Assembly (NCBI RefSeq): GCF_015680235.1
Contig: NZ_JADLJL010000030.1
Location: 1 to 58,331, forward strand
Source: Pseudomonas guariconensis
GTDB taxonomy: Bacteria; Pseudomonadota; Gammaproteobacteria; Pseudomonadales; Pseudomonadaceae
DNA length: 58,331 bases
Reading direction: 5' to 3'
The position numbers and the translations under genes are program-made. Below are positions 43,627 to 52,531 of the stretch, piece by piece. The notes below the pieces were generated by a model. That model was not told where the DNA came from and made no database searches. It saw only the letters and a list, made by a program, of their open reading frames with translations. Positions within the stretch are counted from its first letter, which is position 1; every line of letters starts with the position of its first letter.

Positions 43627-44617
43627 CTTTGGCAGGTGCCTCGGGCTTGGCCTGGCGGGCGTCGAAGCGGTCGTAGGCTTCGACGATGCGTTGCACCAAG
43701 GGGTGGCGCACCACGTCCTTGGGCTGGAAATGGGTGAAGCTGATGCCCGGCACGTCCTTGAGCACCTCGATCACATGGGCCAGGCCCGACTTGGTGCCAC
43801 GTGGCAGGTCGACCTGGGTGATGTCGCCGGTGATCACCGCAGTCGAGCCGAAACCGATGCGGGTGAGGAACATCTTCATCTGCTCGAGGGTGGTGTTCTG
43901 GCTTTCGTCGAGGATGATGAAGCTGTTATTCAGGGTGCGGCCACGCATGTAGGCCAGCGGGGCGATCTCGATCACCTGGCGCTCGATCAGCTTGGCTACG
44001 TGCTCGAAGCCGAGCATCTCGTAGAGGGCGTCGTACAGCGGGCGCAGGTACGGGTCGATCTTCTGGGCCAGGTCGCCAGGCAGGAAGCCGAGCTTCTCGC
44101 CCGCCTCGACGGCCGGGCGTACCAGCAGGATACGGCGCACCTGTTCGCGCTCCAGGGCGTCAACGGCGCAGGCCACGGCCAGGTACGTCTTGCCGGTACC
44201 GGCGGGGCCGATGCCGAAGTTGATGTCGTTGGCCAGGATCTCCTTCACGTAGCGCTGCTGGTTGACACCGCGCGGGCGGATGTTGCCCTTGCGGGTGCGC
44301 AGCGAGACGCTGACTTCGTTGACGGCCGGGTTGTCGAGGGTCTCGACGGTCGACTCCTGCAGGTACAGGTGAACGGTTTCCGGCGACAACTCGGAGGCTT
44401 TGGCTTCGCGATAGAGGCGACGCAGCAGCTGTTCGGCAGCCGAGGTGGTCTTGGGCTCGCCGATCAGTTCGAACTGATTGCCACGGTTGCGGATTTCGAT
44501 GGCCAGGCGCTGTTCGATCAGGCGCAGGTGCTCGTCGAACTGGCCGCACAGGTTGGCGAAGCGGTGGGCCTCAAAGGGTTCGAGGATGAAGCGATGGGGT
44601 TGTATGGGTGCGTTCAA
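43619..44617 (-). CDS. ybeZ: PhoH-like ATPase (YbeZ)
   Basis: A 332-residue P-loop ATPase of the PhoH family, thought to be an RNA helicase-like partner of YbeY. Walker A is GPAGTGKTYLAV and Walker B is in NSFIILDESQNTT; the later TGDITQVDLP and PRGTKSGL stretches are family marks. The N-terminal 100 residues hold a KH-like or RNA-binding region. The gene overlaps ybeY and is 159 bases downstream of miaB. Confidence 0.95.
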   Translation of the reverse strand: MNAPIQPHRFILEPFEAHRFANLCGQFDEHLRLIEQRLAIEIRNRGNQFELIGEPKTTSAAEQLLRRLYREAKASELSPETVHLYLQESTVETLDNPAVNEVSVSLRTRKGNIRPRGVNQQRYVKEILANDINFGIGPAGTGKTYLAVACAVDALEREQVRRILLVRPAVEAGEKLGFLPGDLAQKIDPYLRPLYDALYEMLGFEHVAKLIERQVIEIAPLAYMRGRTLNNSFIILDESQNTTLEQMKMFLTRIGFGSTAVITGDITQVDLPRGTKSGLAHVIEVLKDVPGISFTHFQPKDVVRHPLVQRIVEAYDRFDARQAKPEAPAKDA

Positions 44618-44737
44618 GGTCGTTTTTAGCCGCTCGACGGCAATGGATGTGAACTCAAGAATAACCCTTGAAGGGCAGTGGCGAAAGCACTGAAACGATC
44701 AAGGGTCTGGTATCGATCATGTCGAGCTGGTCGAACC

Positions 44738-44762
44738 TTGTGGGAGATCACCCAGCCCTTCA
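44738..44762. repeat. Short fragment of the composite REP element
   Basis: The bases ttgtgggagatcacccagcc then cttc in the phoH-miaB gap match the outer part of the long composite element at 47325-47350 (tgtgggagatcacccatccc). No arms or core remain, so this is a decayed piece. Confidence 0.5.
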
Positions 44763-44776
44763 AATAGCAACAAGGG

Positions 44777-46105
44777 TCATTGGATCAACGAGCCGACCAG
44801 CGAATGCGGCTTGGCCTCTTCGATGCGTACGTCCACCAACTGGCCGATCAGCGCTGGATTATCGCAGTGGAAGTTGACGATTCGATTATTCTCGGTGCGG
44901 CCCTGCAACTTGCCCGGGTCACGCTTGGAGAAGTCGGTGACCAGGATGCGCTGGATGCTGCCGACCATGCGTCGGCTGATCTCGAACCCCTGCTGGTCGA
45001 TGCGGTGTTGCAGCAGTTGCAGGCGCTGTTTCTTCACCTCTTCGGGGGTGTCGTCCGCCAGCTCCGCCGCCGGCGTGCCTGGGCGGGCGCTGTAGACGAA
45101 CGAGAAGGAGAAATCGAAGCCGACCTCTGCCACCAGCTTCATGGTCTGCTCGAAGTCCTTTTCGGTCTCGCCGGGGAAGCCGACGATGAAGTCCGAGCTG
45201 ATGCAGATGTCCGGAACCGCGGCCTTGAGCTTGCGCAGCTTGGACTTGTATTCGAGGATCGTGTGGTTGCGTTTCATGGCCGCCAGCACGCGGTCGGAGC
45301 CGGCCTGCACCGGCAGGTGCAAGTGCTTGACCAGCTGCGGGACCTCGGCATGTGCCTGGATCAGGCTGTCGGAGAACTCCAGCGGGTGCGAGGTGGTGTA
45401 GCGGATCCGCTCGATACCCTCCACCGCTGCCACGACGCGGATCAGCTCGGCAAGGTCGGCCAGGCGCCCGTCGTGGGTCAGGCCGCGATAGCCGTTGACG
45501 TTCTGGCCCAGCAAGGTGATCTCGCGCACGCCGTTCTCGGCCAGGTGGATGACCTCGGCCAGCACGTCGTCGAACGGCCGGCTGACTTCGGTGCCGCGGG
45601 TGTAGGGCACCACGCAGAAGGTGCAGTACTTGCTGCAGCCCTCCATGACCGAGACGAACGCGGTCGGGCCGTCGATGCGGGGCTCGGGCAGGTGGTCGAA
45701 TTTCTCGATTTCCGGGAATGACACATCGACCTGCGGCAGGCGGGTGCTGCGGGCTGCGTCGATCATCTCGGGCAGGCGGTGCAAGGTCTGCGGGCCGAAC
45801 ACCACGTCGACATAGGGCGCACGCTTGCGCAGCGCCTCGCCTTCCTGGCTGGCGACGCAGCCACCCACGGCGATGACCATGTCCGGGTTGCGGTCCTTCA
45901 GGGCGCGCCAGCGGCCGAGCTTGGAATACACCTGGTCCTGGGCCTTTTCGCGGATCGAGCAGGTGTTGAGCAGGATGACGTCGGCGTCATCGGGGTGCTC
46001 GGTCACTTCCAGGGCCTGGTATTCGCCCAGCAGGTCTACCATGCGCGAGCTGTCGTACTCGTTCATCTGGCAACCGTGGGTTTCAATGTAGAGCTTCTTG
46101 GCCAT
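44777..46105 (-). CDS. miaB: tRNA-2-methylthio-N6-dimethylallyladenosine synthase
   Basis: Radical-SAM methylthiotransferase that adds a methylthio group to i6A37 in tRNAs reading UNN codons. The 442-residue protein has the N-terminal UPF0004 domain with cluster cysteines (C12 in ETHGCQMNEYDS, then NTCSIREKA and VGGCVASQEG), the radical-SAM motif EGCSKYCTFCVVPYTRG and a C-terminal TRAM domain (RILVTDFSKRDPGKLQGRTENNRIVNF). It leads the phoH-ybeY-corC-lnt row, as in most gamma-proteobacteria. Confidence 0.97.
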   Translation of the reverse strand: MAKKLYIETHGCQMNEYDSSRMVDLLGEYQALEVTEHPDDADVILLNTCSIREKAQDQVYSKLGRWRALKDRNPDMVIAVGGCVASQEGEALRKRAPYVDVVFGPQTLHRLPEMIDAARSTRLPQVDVSFPEIEKFDHLPEPRIDGPTAFVSVMEGCSKYCTFCVVPYTRGTEVSRPFDDVLAEVIHLAENGVREITLLGQNVNGYRGLTHDGRLADLAELIRVVAAVEGIERIRYTTSHPLEFSDSLIQAHAEVPQLVKHLHLPVQAGSDRVLAAMKRNHTILEYKSKLRKLKAAVPDICISSDFIVGFPGETEKDFEQTMKLVAEVGFDFSFSFVYSARPGTPAAELADDTPEEVKKQRLQLLQHRIDQQGFEISRRMVGSIQRILVTDFSKRDPGKLQGRTENNRIVNFHCDNPALIGQLVDVRIEEAKPHSLVGSLIQ

Positions 46106-46142
46106 GGCGAATCATCTGCTGCGGGTGCTTAAAGGGCCGCAC

Positions 46143-46148
46143 ATTATA
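46143..46148 (-). promoter_or_regulatory. Probable -10 element of the miaB promoter
   Basis: The minus strand reads TATAAT, 37 bases upstream of the miaB ATG, in the gap to the divergent DUF1820 gene. The -35 region (tgttaa at 46166-46171 read on the minus strand) is a weak match at 17-base spacing. Confidence 0.45.
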
Positions 46149-46230
46149 GAGACCGCGCCGGGTGCTTAACAGGCCAGGCGGTCTGCTATGATGCCGGCCT
46201 TTTCCTATCTTTGTGTCGTTTCTTTCGATC

Positions 46231-46557
46231 ATGAGCAAACGCGAACCCGCCATCTACAAAGTGATCTTCCTGAACCAGGGTCAGGTTTTCGAGATGTACG
46301 CCAAGCAGATCTACCAGAGTGACCTGTGGGGGTTCCTGGAGATCGAGGAATTCGTCTTCGGCGAACGCACGCAGGTGGTGGTCGACCCCAGCGAAGAGAA
46401 GCTCAAGGCGCAGTTCGAAGGCGTGGTGCGCAGCTTCGTGCCGATGCATTCGATCGTGCGTATCGATGAGGTGGAGCGCCTGGGCACCGCGAAAATCAGC
46501 GAGGCCAAGGGGGGTGGCAACGTGATGCCGTTCCCGATGCCGATGCCGGAGAAGTAG
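46231..46557 (+). CDS. DUF1820 family protein
   Basis: A 108-residue cytoplasmic protein of the DUF1820 family, conserved in gamma-proteobacteria next to miaB: it begins with KREPAIYKVIFLNQGQVFEMYAKQIYQSDLWGFLEIEEFVFGE and later carries SFVPMHSIVRIDEVERLGTAKI, with an unstructured proline- and methionine-rich end (MPFPMPMPEK). Function unknown. The ATG at 46231 was preferred over an in-frame ATG six codons upstream on family length. It converges with the Sel1 gene. Confidence 0.9.
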   Translation: MSKREPAIYKVIFLNQGQVFEMYAKQIYQSDLWGFLEIEEFVFGERTQVVVDPSEEKLKAQFEGVVRSFVPMHSIVRIDEVERLGTAKISEAKGGGNVMPFPMPMPEK

Positions 46558-46565
46558 GCGGCCCG

Positions 46566-47117
46566 TCAGGGCAGGGGGGAAAACGGCGTACGCCCTTCGG
46601 CGTTCTGCAGTTCCAGGAGGTATTTGCGGAAGATCTGGCCCAGTACTTGGGTGGCATGCTCGAGTTCGTCGCGGGGCATCTGCTCGGTGACTTCGTCGGC
46701 CATGTCCAGGGCGTCTTCGTCACCGTTGACCGCGGCCATCTTCAGCAAGATGTAGGCCTGCACGTTGTTGGCCGGGACCCCTTCGCCATGGAAGAACATG
46801 GCGCCCAGGCGGTATTGGGCCTGGGCCTGGCCTTGCAGCGAGGCTTTCTCGAACCAGTTGACGGCTTTTTTCAGGTCCTTGGGGGCCTGGTTGCCACTGT
46901 AGTAGAACTCGCCCAGCTCGTACTGTGCCTGGGCATCCCCCGACTCCGCCGTCTGCTCGCAGGCCTTCAGGGCGTTCTCCAGGTCCTCTGGCTGGGTGTT
47001 GAGGGTGCAGCGTCCCGTCGCTGGAATGAGCAACGAGTTGCCGCCCTCTGCCAGGGCCAGCAGGGGCTGAAGTAGCAGCAGGCAGCCCAGGGTGAGGGCG
47101 CGGCCGGTGCGGTTCAT
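46566..47117 (-). CDS. Sel1-repeat (TPR-like) secreted protein
   Basis: A 183-residue protein with a signal peptide ending near LLALAEGG and three Sel1-like repeats between residues 47 and 140 (for example ALKACEQTAESGDAQAQYELGEFYYSG, then AVNWFEKASLQGQAQAQYRLGAMFFHGEG). Such repeats make solenoid surfaces for protein binding, so a periplasmic scaffold role is likely but the partner is unknown. The ORF could extend upstream but MNRTGRALTLGCLLL fits the signal. A sigma-70-like promoter (47167-47196) precedes it. Confidence 0.85.
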   Translation of the reverse strand: MNRTGRALTLGCLLLLQPLLALAEGGNSLLIPATGRCTLNTQPEDLENALKACEQTAESGDAQAQYELGEFYYSGNQAPKDLKKAVNWFEKASLQGQAQAQYRLGAMFFHGEGVPANNVQAYILLKMAAVNGDEDALDMADEVTEQMPRDELEHATQVLGQIFRKYLLELQNAEGRTPFSPLP

Positions 47118-47166
47118 GGGGATCGACTTACCTCTGCAAAGCTGCGGCCAATGTCTCTGGTGGCAC

Positions 47167-47196
47167 ATTATGGGATAAGCAGCGCCTACCTTACAA
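47167..47196 (-). promoter_or_regulatory. Sigma-70-type promoter of the Sel1 protein gene
   Basis: On the minus strand TTGTAA (47191-47196) and CATAAT (47167-47172) are separated by 18 bases, about 50 bases upstream of the Sel1 ATG. In the 47118-47446 gene-free gap, this promoter and the REP element below are all I can identify. Confidence 0.5.
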
Positions 47197-47282
47197 AGTT
47201 TTACTCGATTTTCTACATCTGCGGGACAGCGCCTTTGATTGTGACGAGGTTCACACGCCCGGGGACTGGCAGCCTGAACCGA

Positions 47283-47440
47283 CCGATCGCGGGGCAAGCC
47301 CGCTCCCACACGTGAGGCGTGATCCTGTGGGAGATCACCCATCCCTCCGGGCTGCGCTGTCGCACAAAGAACAAGCGGCTAGCGCCGCCCCCCCTGTGGG
47401 AGCGGCGGTGCGGCGGTCCGACTTGTCCCGCGATTCGGTC
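47283..47440. repeat. REP arm plus partial composite REP element
   Basis: A first arm gatcgcggggcaagcccgct then cccac is followed by tgtgggagatcaccc, tccgggctgcgctgtcgcac, gaacaagcggctagcg, and cggtgcggcggtccgacttg then tcccgcgatt. The order equals the left half of the long element at 15751-15920, but the core (gacggtgatatc) and closing arm are missing. It ends just before the hemL stop. Confidence 0.75.
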
Positions 47441-47446
47441 ATCCCT

Positions 47447-48730
47447 TTATTTCAGGGCTGCGAACGCGCGTTCGGCGGCATCCAGGGTGATCTGCAGCTC
47501 TTTGTCGCCATGGGCGATGGAGGTGAAGCCTGCTTCGAACGCGCTCGGCGCCAGGTACACGCCGCCTTCGAGCATCAGGTGGAAGAAGCGCTTGAAGCGT
47601 TCCACGTCGCTGGCCATCACGTCGTCGAAGGTGACGATGTCGTCGGCGCCGCTGAAGTACAGGCCGAACATGGCGCCCGCCTGGGTGGTGACGAACGGTA
47701 CGCCAGCGGCATCGGCGCGCTGTTGCAGGCCGTCGAGCATGCGGCTGGTGTAGGCAGTCACTTCATCATGGAAGCCCGGGCGGCTGATCAGCTTGAGCGT
47801 GGTCAGGCCCGCGGCCATGGCCAGTGGGTTGCCCGACAGGGTACCGGCCTGGTAGACCGGGCCGAGCGGGGCGATGCACTCCATGATCTCGCGCTTGCCG
47901 CCGAAGCAGCCGACCGGCATGCCGCCACCGACGATCTTGCCGAAGGTCGACAGGTCCGGCTTGATGCCGTAATGGCCTTGGGCGCCGCCGAGGGACACGC
48001 GGAAACCGGTCATCACTTCGTCGAAGATCAGCACCACACCATGCTTGTCGCACTGCTCGCGCAGACCTTCGAGGAAGCCCGGTGCCGGCGGCACGCAGTT
48101 CATGTTGCCGGCCACCGGCTCGACGATGATGCAGGCTACCGTCTGGCCGACGTCCGACAAGGTCTTCTCCACCGCCGCAATGTCGTTGAACGGCAACGTC
48201 AGGGTGTGTTTGGCGAAGTCCGCCGGTACGCCGGCCGAGCTCGGCACGCCCTGGGTCAGCAGGCCGGAGCCGGCTTTGACCAGCAGGCTGTCGGAATGGC
48301 CGTGGTAGCAGCCTTCGAACTTGATGATCGCATCGCGGCCGGTGTAGCCACGGGCCAGGCGGATGGCGCTCATGGTCGCCTCGGTGCCGGAGCTGACCAT
48401 GCGCACCATTTCCATGGACGGCACGATCGAGCAGACCAGGTCGGCCATCTCGGTTTCCATGGCGGTCGGGGCGCCGTAAGACAGGCCGTGCTCCAGCTGC
48501 TTGCGCACCGAAGCCAGGACGTCCGGGTGGCTGTGGCCGAGGATCATCGGGCCCCAGGAGCCGACGTAGTCGACGTAGCGCTTGTCGTCTTCATCGATGA
48601 CATAGGCGCCTTCGGCATGTTTGAAGAACAGCGGGGTGCCGCCGACGCTGCGGAACGCGCGCACAGGCGAGTTCACGCCGCCAGGGATGTGCTTCTGGGC
48701 TTGGGCGAACAGGGATTCGGAACGGGACAT
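47447..48730 (-). CDS. hemL: Glutamate-1-semialdehyde 2,1-aminomutase
   Basis: PLP-dependent enzyme converting glutamate-1-semialdehyde to 5-aminolevulinate, the tetrapyrrole precursor used for haem and for cobalamin, the cofactor of EutBC. The 427-residue product shows RAFRSVGGTPLFFKHAEGAYVIDEDDKRYVDYVGSWGPMILGH, the SSGTEATMSAIRLARG strip and the PLP lysine K265 in FGKIVGGGMPVG. It lies at the end of a thiD-thiE-hemL row, an arrangement seen in pseudomonads. Confidence 0.97.
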   Translation of the reverse strand: MSRSESLFAQAQKHIPGGVNSPVRAFRSVGGTPLFFKHAEGAYVIDEDDKRYVDYVGSWGPMILGHSHPDVLASVRKQLEHGLSYGAPTAMETEMADLVCSIVPSMEMVRMVSSGTEATMSAIRLARGYTGRDAIIKFEGCYHGHSDSLLVKAGSGLLTQGVPSSAGVPADFAKHTLTLPFNDIAAVEKTLSDVGQTVACIIVEPVAGNMNCVPPAPGFLEGLREQCDKHGVVLIFDEVMTGFRVSLGGAQGHYGIKPDLSTFGKIVGGGMPVGCFGGKREIMECIAPLGPVYQAGTLSGNPLAMAAGLTTLKLISRPGFHDEVTAYTSRMLDGLQQRADAAGVPFVTTQAGAMFGLYFSGADDIVTFDDVMASDVERFKRFFHLMLEGGVYLAPSAFEAGFTSIAHGDKELQITLDAAERAFAALK

Positions 48731-48745
48731 GGGGTTTCTCTCGAA

Positions 48746-49369
48746 TCAGGAAGCGAACAGGGCGTTGAAGGCGCGGGCGCGGCGGGTGACTTCCTGCGCG
48801 CTGTCGGCACCGAACAGGCCATGGATCACCGCCAGCAGGTCGGCACCTTGGGCGACCAGCGGGGCGGCGTTGTCGAGGGTGATGCCGCCGATCACGGCGA
48901 TCGGCAGTTGTACGCGGGCGCGGGCCTGGCCCAGCAGGGCGAGGTCGGCGGCCGGTGCACCGGGCTTGGTCACGGAATTGAAAAATCGGCCGAAGGCCAC
49001 GTAGCTGGCGCCTTCGGCGGCAGCCTGCTCGGCCAGTTCGAGCTGGGCGTGGCAGGTGGAGCCGATGATGGCGTCACGGCCGAGCAGGGCGCGGGCCGGG
49101 GTCAGCGGGCCATCGGTCTGGCCCAGGTGTACGCCGACGCCCAGGCGTGCGGCCAGCTCGGCGTCGTCATTGATGACCAGTTGGGTGCCGTAGCGCTCGC
49201 AGAGCTTGGCCAGCGCTTCGGCTTCGCGCAGGCGGCGGGCTGCGTCATCGCTCTTGTCGCGGTACTGCAGCAGGCACACGCCGCCGGCCAGGGCCGCCTC
49301 GACATAGGACAGGAAGCGACCGGCGAGCAGTTGGCTGTCGGTGATCGCATACAGACCGCGTAACTTCAT
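48746..49369 (-). CDS. thiE: Thiamine-phosphate synthase
   Basis: Joins hydroxymethylpyrimidine pyrophosphate and hydroxyethylthiazole phosphate to thiamine phosphate. The 207-residue TIM barrel shows LYAITDSQLLAGR at the start, LQYRDKSDDA, VHLGQTDGPLTPARALLG, and the phosphate loop VIGGITLDNAAPLVAQGADLLAVI. The ORF is open upstream but the ATG at 49369 (MKLRGLYAIT) gives normal length. It lies between thiD and hemL with 15-16 base gaps. Confidence 0.96.
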   Translation of the reverse strand: MKLRGLYAITDSQLLAGRFLSYVEAALAGGVCLLQYRDKSDDAARRLREAEALAKLCERYGTQLVINDDAELAARLGVGVHLGQTDGPLTPARALLGRDAIIGSTCHAQLELAEQAAAEGASYVAFGRFFNSVTKPGAPAADLALLGQARARVQLPIAVIGGITLDNAAPLVAQGADLLAVIHGLFGADSAQEVTRRARAFNALFAS

Positions 49370-49385
49370 CGCAAGACCTCGTGGA

Positions 49386-50183
49386 TCAGAAGCAGAAATC
49401 CAGGGGCAGCCGGCGTGGGACGAACTGCCCCTTGCCCAGCTGCTCGGCATCGCGCAGGGTGCGCCAGGTATAGTCCAGCGCGCTGCGTACGGCACTTTCC
49501 AGCTGTTCGCCGAGGGCGAGGCGACCGGCCAGGGCGCTGGCCAACGTACAGCCCGAACCATGGTAGCTGCCTGGCAGGCGCTCGCAGGTCCAGGTGTGCT
49601 GCTGGCCATCGCGGCTATAGAGCCGGTTGTGGATTTGCGCTTCGTCGCCGTGACCGCCGGTAATCAGCAGATGTCTACAGAACGGCAAAAGCTTCTCGGC
49701 GCATTCGTCAGCGGTGCCTTCGGGCAGCTCGGCGAGGATGCGGGCTTCGGGCAGGTTCGGCGTGGCGATCAGGGCCAGCGGCAGCAGGCGCTCACGCAGC
49801 GCATAGCCGACCTCGTCCTTGCCCAGGCGGCCACCGCCGCCAGCACGCAGGACCGGGTCGCAGACCAGCGGCAGGTGCGGGTGGGCGGCGAGCAGTTCGG
49901 CGACGGTATCGACCATTTCGATCGAGCCGAGCATGCCGAGCTTGACCGCTGCCACCGTGGAGTCGGCCAGCACGGCATTGGCCTGGGCTAGGACCCACTC
50001 GCGGTCGAGCACCCGGAAATCGGAAACGTTGACGGTATCCTGCACGGTCAGGGTGGTCACCGCAGGTGCGGCGTGACAGCCTTGGGCGATCAGGGCTTCG
50101 ATATCTGCCTGCAGGCCGGCGCCGCCACTGGGGTCGTGGCCGGAGAGACAGAGGACAACGGGGCGGGAGCTGTAGGTATTCAT
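49386..50183 (-). CDS. thiD: Hydroxymethylpyrimidine/phosphomethylpyrimidine kinase
   Basis: Ribokinase-fold enzyme phosphorylating the pyrimidine moiety of thiamine twice. The 265-residue protein begins VVLCLSGHDPSGGAGLQADI, has TPNLPEA in the middle, and the ATP/anion-hole motif GSYHGSGCTLASALAG near the end. An upstream in-frame ATG seven codons away is possible. I looked for a TPP riboswitch in the upstream gap and saw none. Confidence 0.95.
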   Translation of the reverse strand: MNTYSSRPVVLCLSGHDPSGGAGLQADIEALIAQGCHAAPAVTTLTVQDTVNVSDFRVLDREWVLAQANAVLADSTVAAVKLGMLGSIEMVDTVAELLAAHPHLPLVCDPVLRAGGGGRLGKDEVGYALRERLLPLALIATPNLPEARILAELPEGTADECAEKLLPFCRHLLITGGHGDEAQIHNRLYSRDGQQHTWTCERLPGSYHGSGCTLASALAGRLALGEQLESAVRSALDYTWRTLRDAEQLGKGQFVPRRLPLDFCF

Positions 50184-50448
50184 GGTCGGCGAGCTTACCA
50201 CCAAACCTGTTGGGGCGAAGCGCCCTGCATGGGGGTTTTGTTGATCGAATGGTCAGAAAACGATGTCAGCATTGCCTGGAAGTATTGATGTAGAGCCTTT
50301 TCTTTGAAATCGAAAGTGGCTCGTGGGGCATGCGGAAGGCTATGCTAGAGTGCTCGGATAACTCGATAAACGGTCGCTGTCGGAAGCCGTCGTCTCAAAG
50401 GGAAGGGAGACCACCACGACGTGACCGGACACGCCATGCTGGGGCTGT

Positions 50449-52428
50449 ATGCGCTATTTGCTGATAATGCTGCTGGGCTGCTTGCCCCTGTTTGCCGGAG
50501 CGGTCGATTTCGACGATTCCACGCGTCACCTTCCCTTGGGCAAGGCCATGCAGGTCTACGAAGACCCTGATGGCAGCGCCAGCATCGTCCAGGTCAGCTC
50601 GCCGGCCTTCGCCCACCATTTCCGCCAGCATCATGAGGCGGTGCTCAATGCCGGCTATTCCAGCTCGGTGTTCTGGCTGAAGATCGACCTGCGCAACACC
50701 AGCCCCGAGACCGCTTCGCCCCGCCAATGGCTGCTGGAATTGGCCTACCCCCCGTTGGACCACCTGGACCTCTACCTGCCCGATGACCAGGGTGTCTATC
50801 GCCTGGTCCGGCGCACCGGCGATGCTTGGCCCTATGCCAGCCGGCAGATCCGGCAGAACGACTACCTGTTCGAACTCCCGTTGCAACCGGGCCAGGCGAC
50901 CACGGCCTACCTGCGTCTGCAGAGCCAGGGTTCGATGCAGGCACCGGTCGCGTTGTGGTCGCTCGAGGCCTACCTGGAAGACCAGCCCACGCGCCTTTAT
51001 GTGCTGGGCATGATCTACGGCGTGCTGCTGGTGATGCTGGTGTACAACCTGTTCATCTACCTGGGCGTGCGCGATGTCAGCTACCTGTACTACATCTGCT
51101 ATATCGCCTCGTTCGGGCTCTACCAGGTGTCGGTCAACGGCGCCGGGGTCGCCTATTTCTGGCCGGACAATCCTTGGTGGGCCAATGCCGCCACCCCGCT
51201 GTTCATCGGCGCTGCAGGGTTGTTCGGCTGCCAGTTCGCGCGGCATTTCCTGCAGCTTGGCCGACTTAGCCGTGGCTTCGACTGGCTGCTGCTGGCACTG
51301 ATGGCCGGTGGCGCGTTGGTCATGGCGCTGGCCGTGACGACCCCCTATGGTATTGCCCTGCGCATGGCTACGTTGTTGGCGCTGCTGTTCACCGTGAGCA
51401 TCTTTGCCGCTGGGGTGTACGCCTGGTGGCGAGGGGTGCGGGTCGCGCGCTGGTTCATCATCGCCTGGACCGCCTTCCTCGTGGGCGGGCTGGTCAACAC
51501 CCTGATGGTGCTGGGCTATCTGCCGAACATGTTCCTGACCATGTACGCCAGCCAACTGGGCTCAGCGCTGGAAGTGGCGCTGCTGTCGCTGGCCCTGGCC
51601 GATCGCATCAACAGCATGCGCGAGCAGCAGGCCCAGGCCTTGCGCGAGACGGGCCGTGCCCTGGAGCAGCTCAACCAGCAACTGGCCCGCAGCAATCAGC
51701 TGAAGGATGAATTCCTCGCCACCGTGACCCACGAACTACGCACCCCGATGAACGGCGTGATCGGCTCGCTGGAGCTGATGCACACGCTGCCCATGGGTGC
51801 CGAGCAAGCCCAGTACCATCGCACGGCAACCGGGTCCGCGCAGGACATGATGGCCATGGTCGACGATATTCTCGTGCTCACCGAATTGCAGGCCGGCCGC
51901 CTGCGCGCCCAGGCCGCGCCGTTCAGCCTGCGCCAGCAACTCCAGGCGTTGCGTGCCAGTTTTGCTGGGCGAGCGTTGGGCAAGGGGCTGTACCTAAGCC
52001 TGGATATCCCGGCCGATCTGCCCGACGAGCTGATGGGCGATGCGTCAAAGCTGCAGCGTTGCCTTTCTTGCCTGGTGGACAACGGCCTTAAGTTCACCCA
52101 TCAGGGCGGCGTGATGATCCAGGTGCGAGGCCGTTGGCTGGCACCTGACAGCGTGGCGTTGAGCTTCACGGTCATTGACAGCGGCATCGGCTTCGATGAC
52201 CTGGACCAAGCCATCCTCTACCAGCGCTTCTTCCAGGTCGATGGTTCCATGACCCGTCGCTATGGTGGCCTGGGCATTGGCTTGTCGATTTGTCGACAAC
52301 TGGGCGAGCTGATCGGCGCTCGTTTGGTGCATGAGTCGAACCGGGGCCTGGGCAGCCGCTTCGAACTGTCGCTGAATCTGGCCGTGGCCCAGGCGCAGCG
52401 GCCGTCCAACCAAGCGTCAAGCCGTTAG
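50449..52428 (+). CDS. 7TM-DISM sensor histidine kinase
   Basis: Membrane histidine kinase of 659 residues. A signal peptide (ends near FAGAVDFDD) precedes a periplasmic 7TMR-DISMED2-like sensor (about 25-165) and seven membrane segments (about 180-385). A coiled-coil leads to the HisKA domain with phospho-acceptor H428 in TVTHELRTPMNG and an HATPase domain with the N box around CLVDNGLKF, IGFDD, and the G2 box GGLGIGLSICRQL. There is no receiver domain and no response regulator gene beside it. The family often senses small ligands or carbohydrates; the signal here is unknown. The ATG was chosen because upstream starts are out of frame. Confidence 0.9.
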   Translation: MRYLLIMLLGCLPLFAGAVDFDDSTRHLPLGKAMQVYEDPDGSASIVQVSSPAFAHHFRQHHEAVLNAGYSSSVFWLKIDLRNTSPETASPRQWLLELAYPPLDHLDLYLPDDQGVYRLVRRTGDAWPYASRQIRQNDYLFELPLQPGQATTAYLRLQSQGSMQAPVALWSLEAYLEDQPTRLYVLGMIYGVLLVMLVYNLFIYLGVRDVSYLYYICYIASFGLYQVSVNGAGVAYFWPDNPWWANAATPLFIGAAGLFGCQFARHFLQLGRLSRGFDWLLLALMAGGALVMALAVTTPYGIALRMATLLALLFTVSIFAAGVYAWWRGVRVARWFIIAWTAFLVGGLVNTLMVLGYLPNMFLTMYASQLGSALEVALLSLALADRINSMREQQAQALRETGRALEQLNQQLARSNQLKDEFLATVTHELRTPMNGVIGSLELMHTLPMGAEQAQYHRTATGSAQDMMAMVDDILVLTELQAGRLRAQAAPFSLRQQLQALRASFAGRALGKGLYLSLDIPADLPDELMGDASKLQRCLSCLVDNGLKFTHQGGVMIQVRGRWLAPDSVALSFTVIDSGIGFDDLDQAILYQRFFQVDGSMTRRYGGLGIGLSICRQLGELIGARLVHESNRGLGSRFELSLNLAVAQAQRPSNQASSR

Positions 52429-52531
52429 GGTTTCCCCCGGACGTCGAGTTAGGCGTTTTTGCCACTTTGACTCATGGGGAAGGAGTGCTTCACTGGGGCT
52501 TTCAGGCATGACCGGATCCAGGGAGCCCCCA

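Noticed and set aside
47312..49363. A 683-codon open frame on the plus strand
   Set aside because: It is antisense to hemL and thiE and starts inside a REP element; no domain is recognisable.
49386..50448. Possible TPP riboswitch in front of thiD
   Set aside because: I looked for the CTGAGA and ACCTGATCTGGATAATGCC-type thi-box elements on the minus strand of the gap and found neither.
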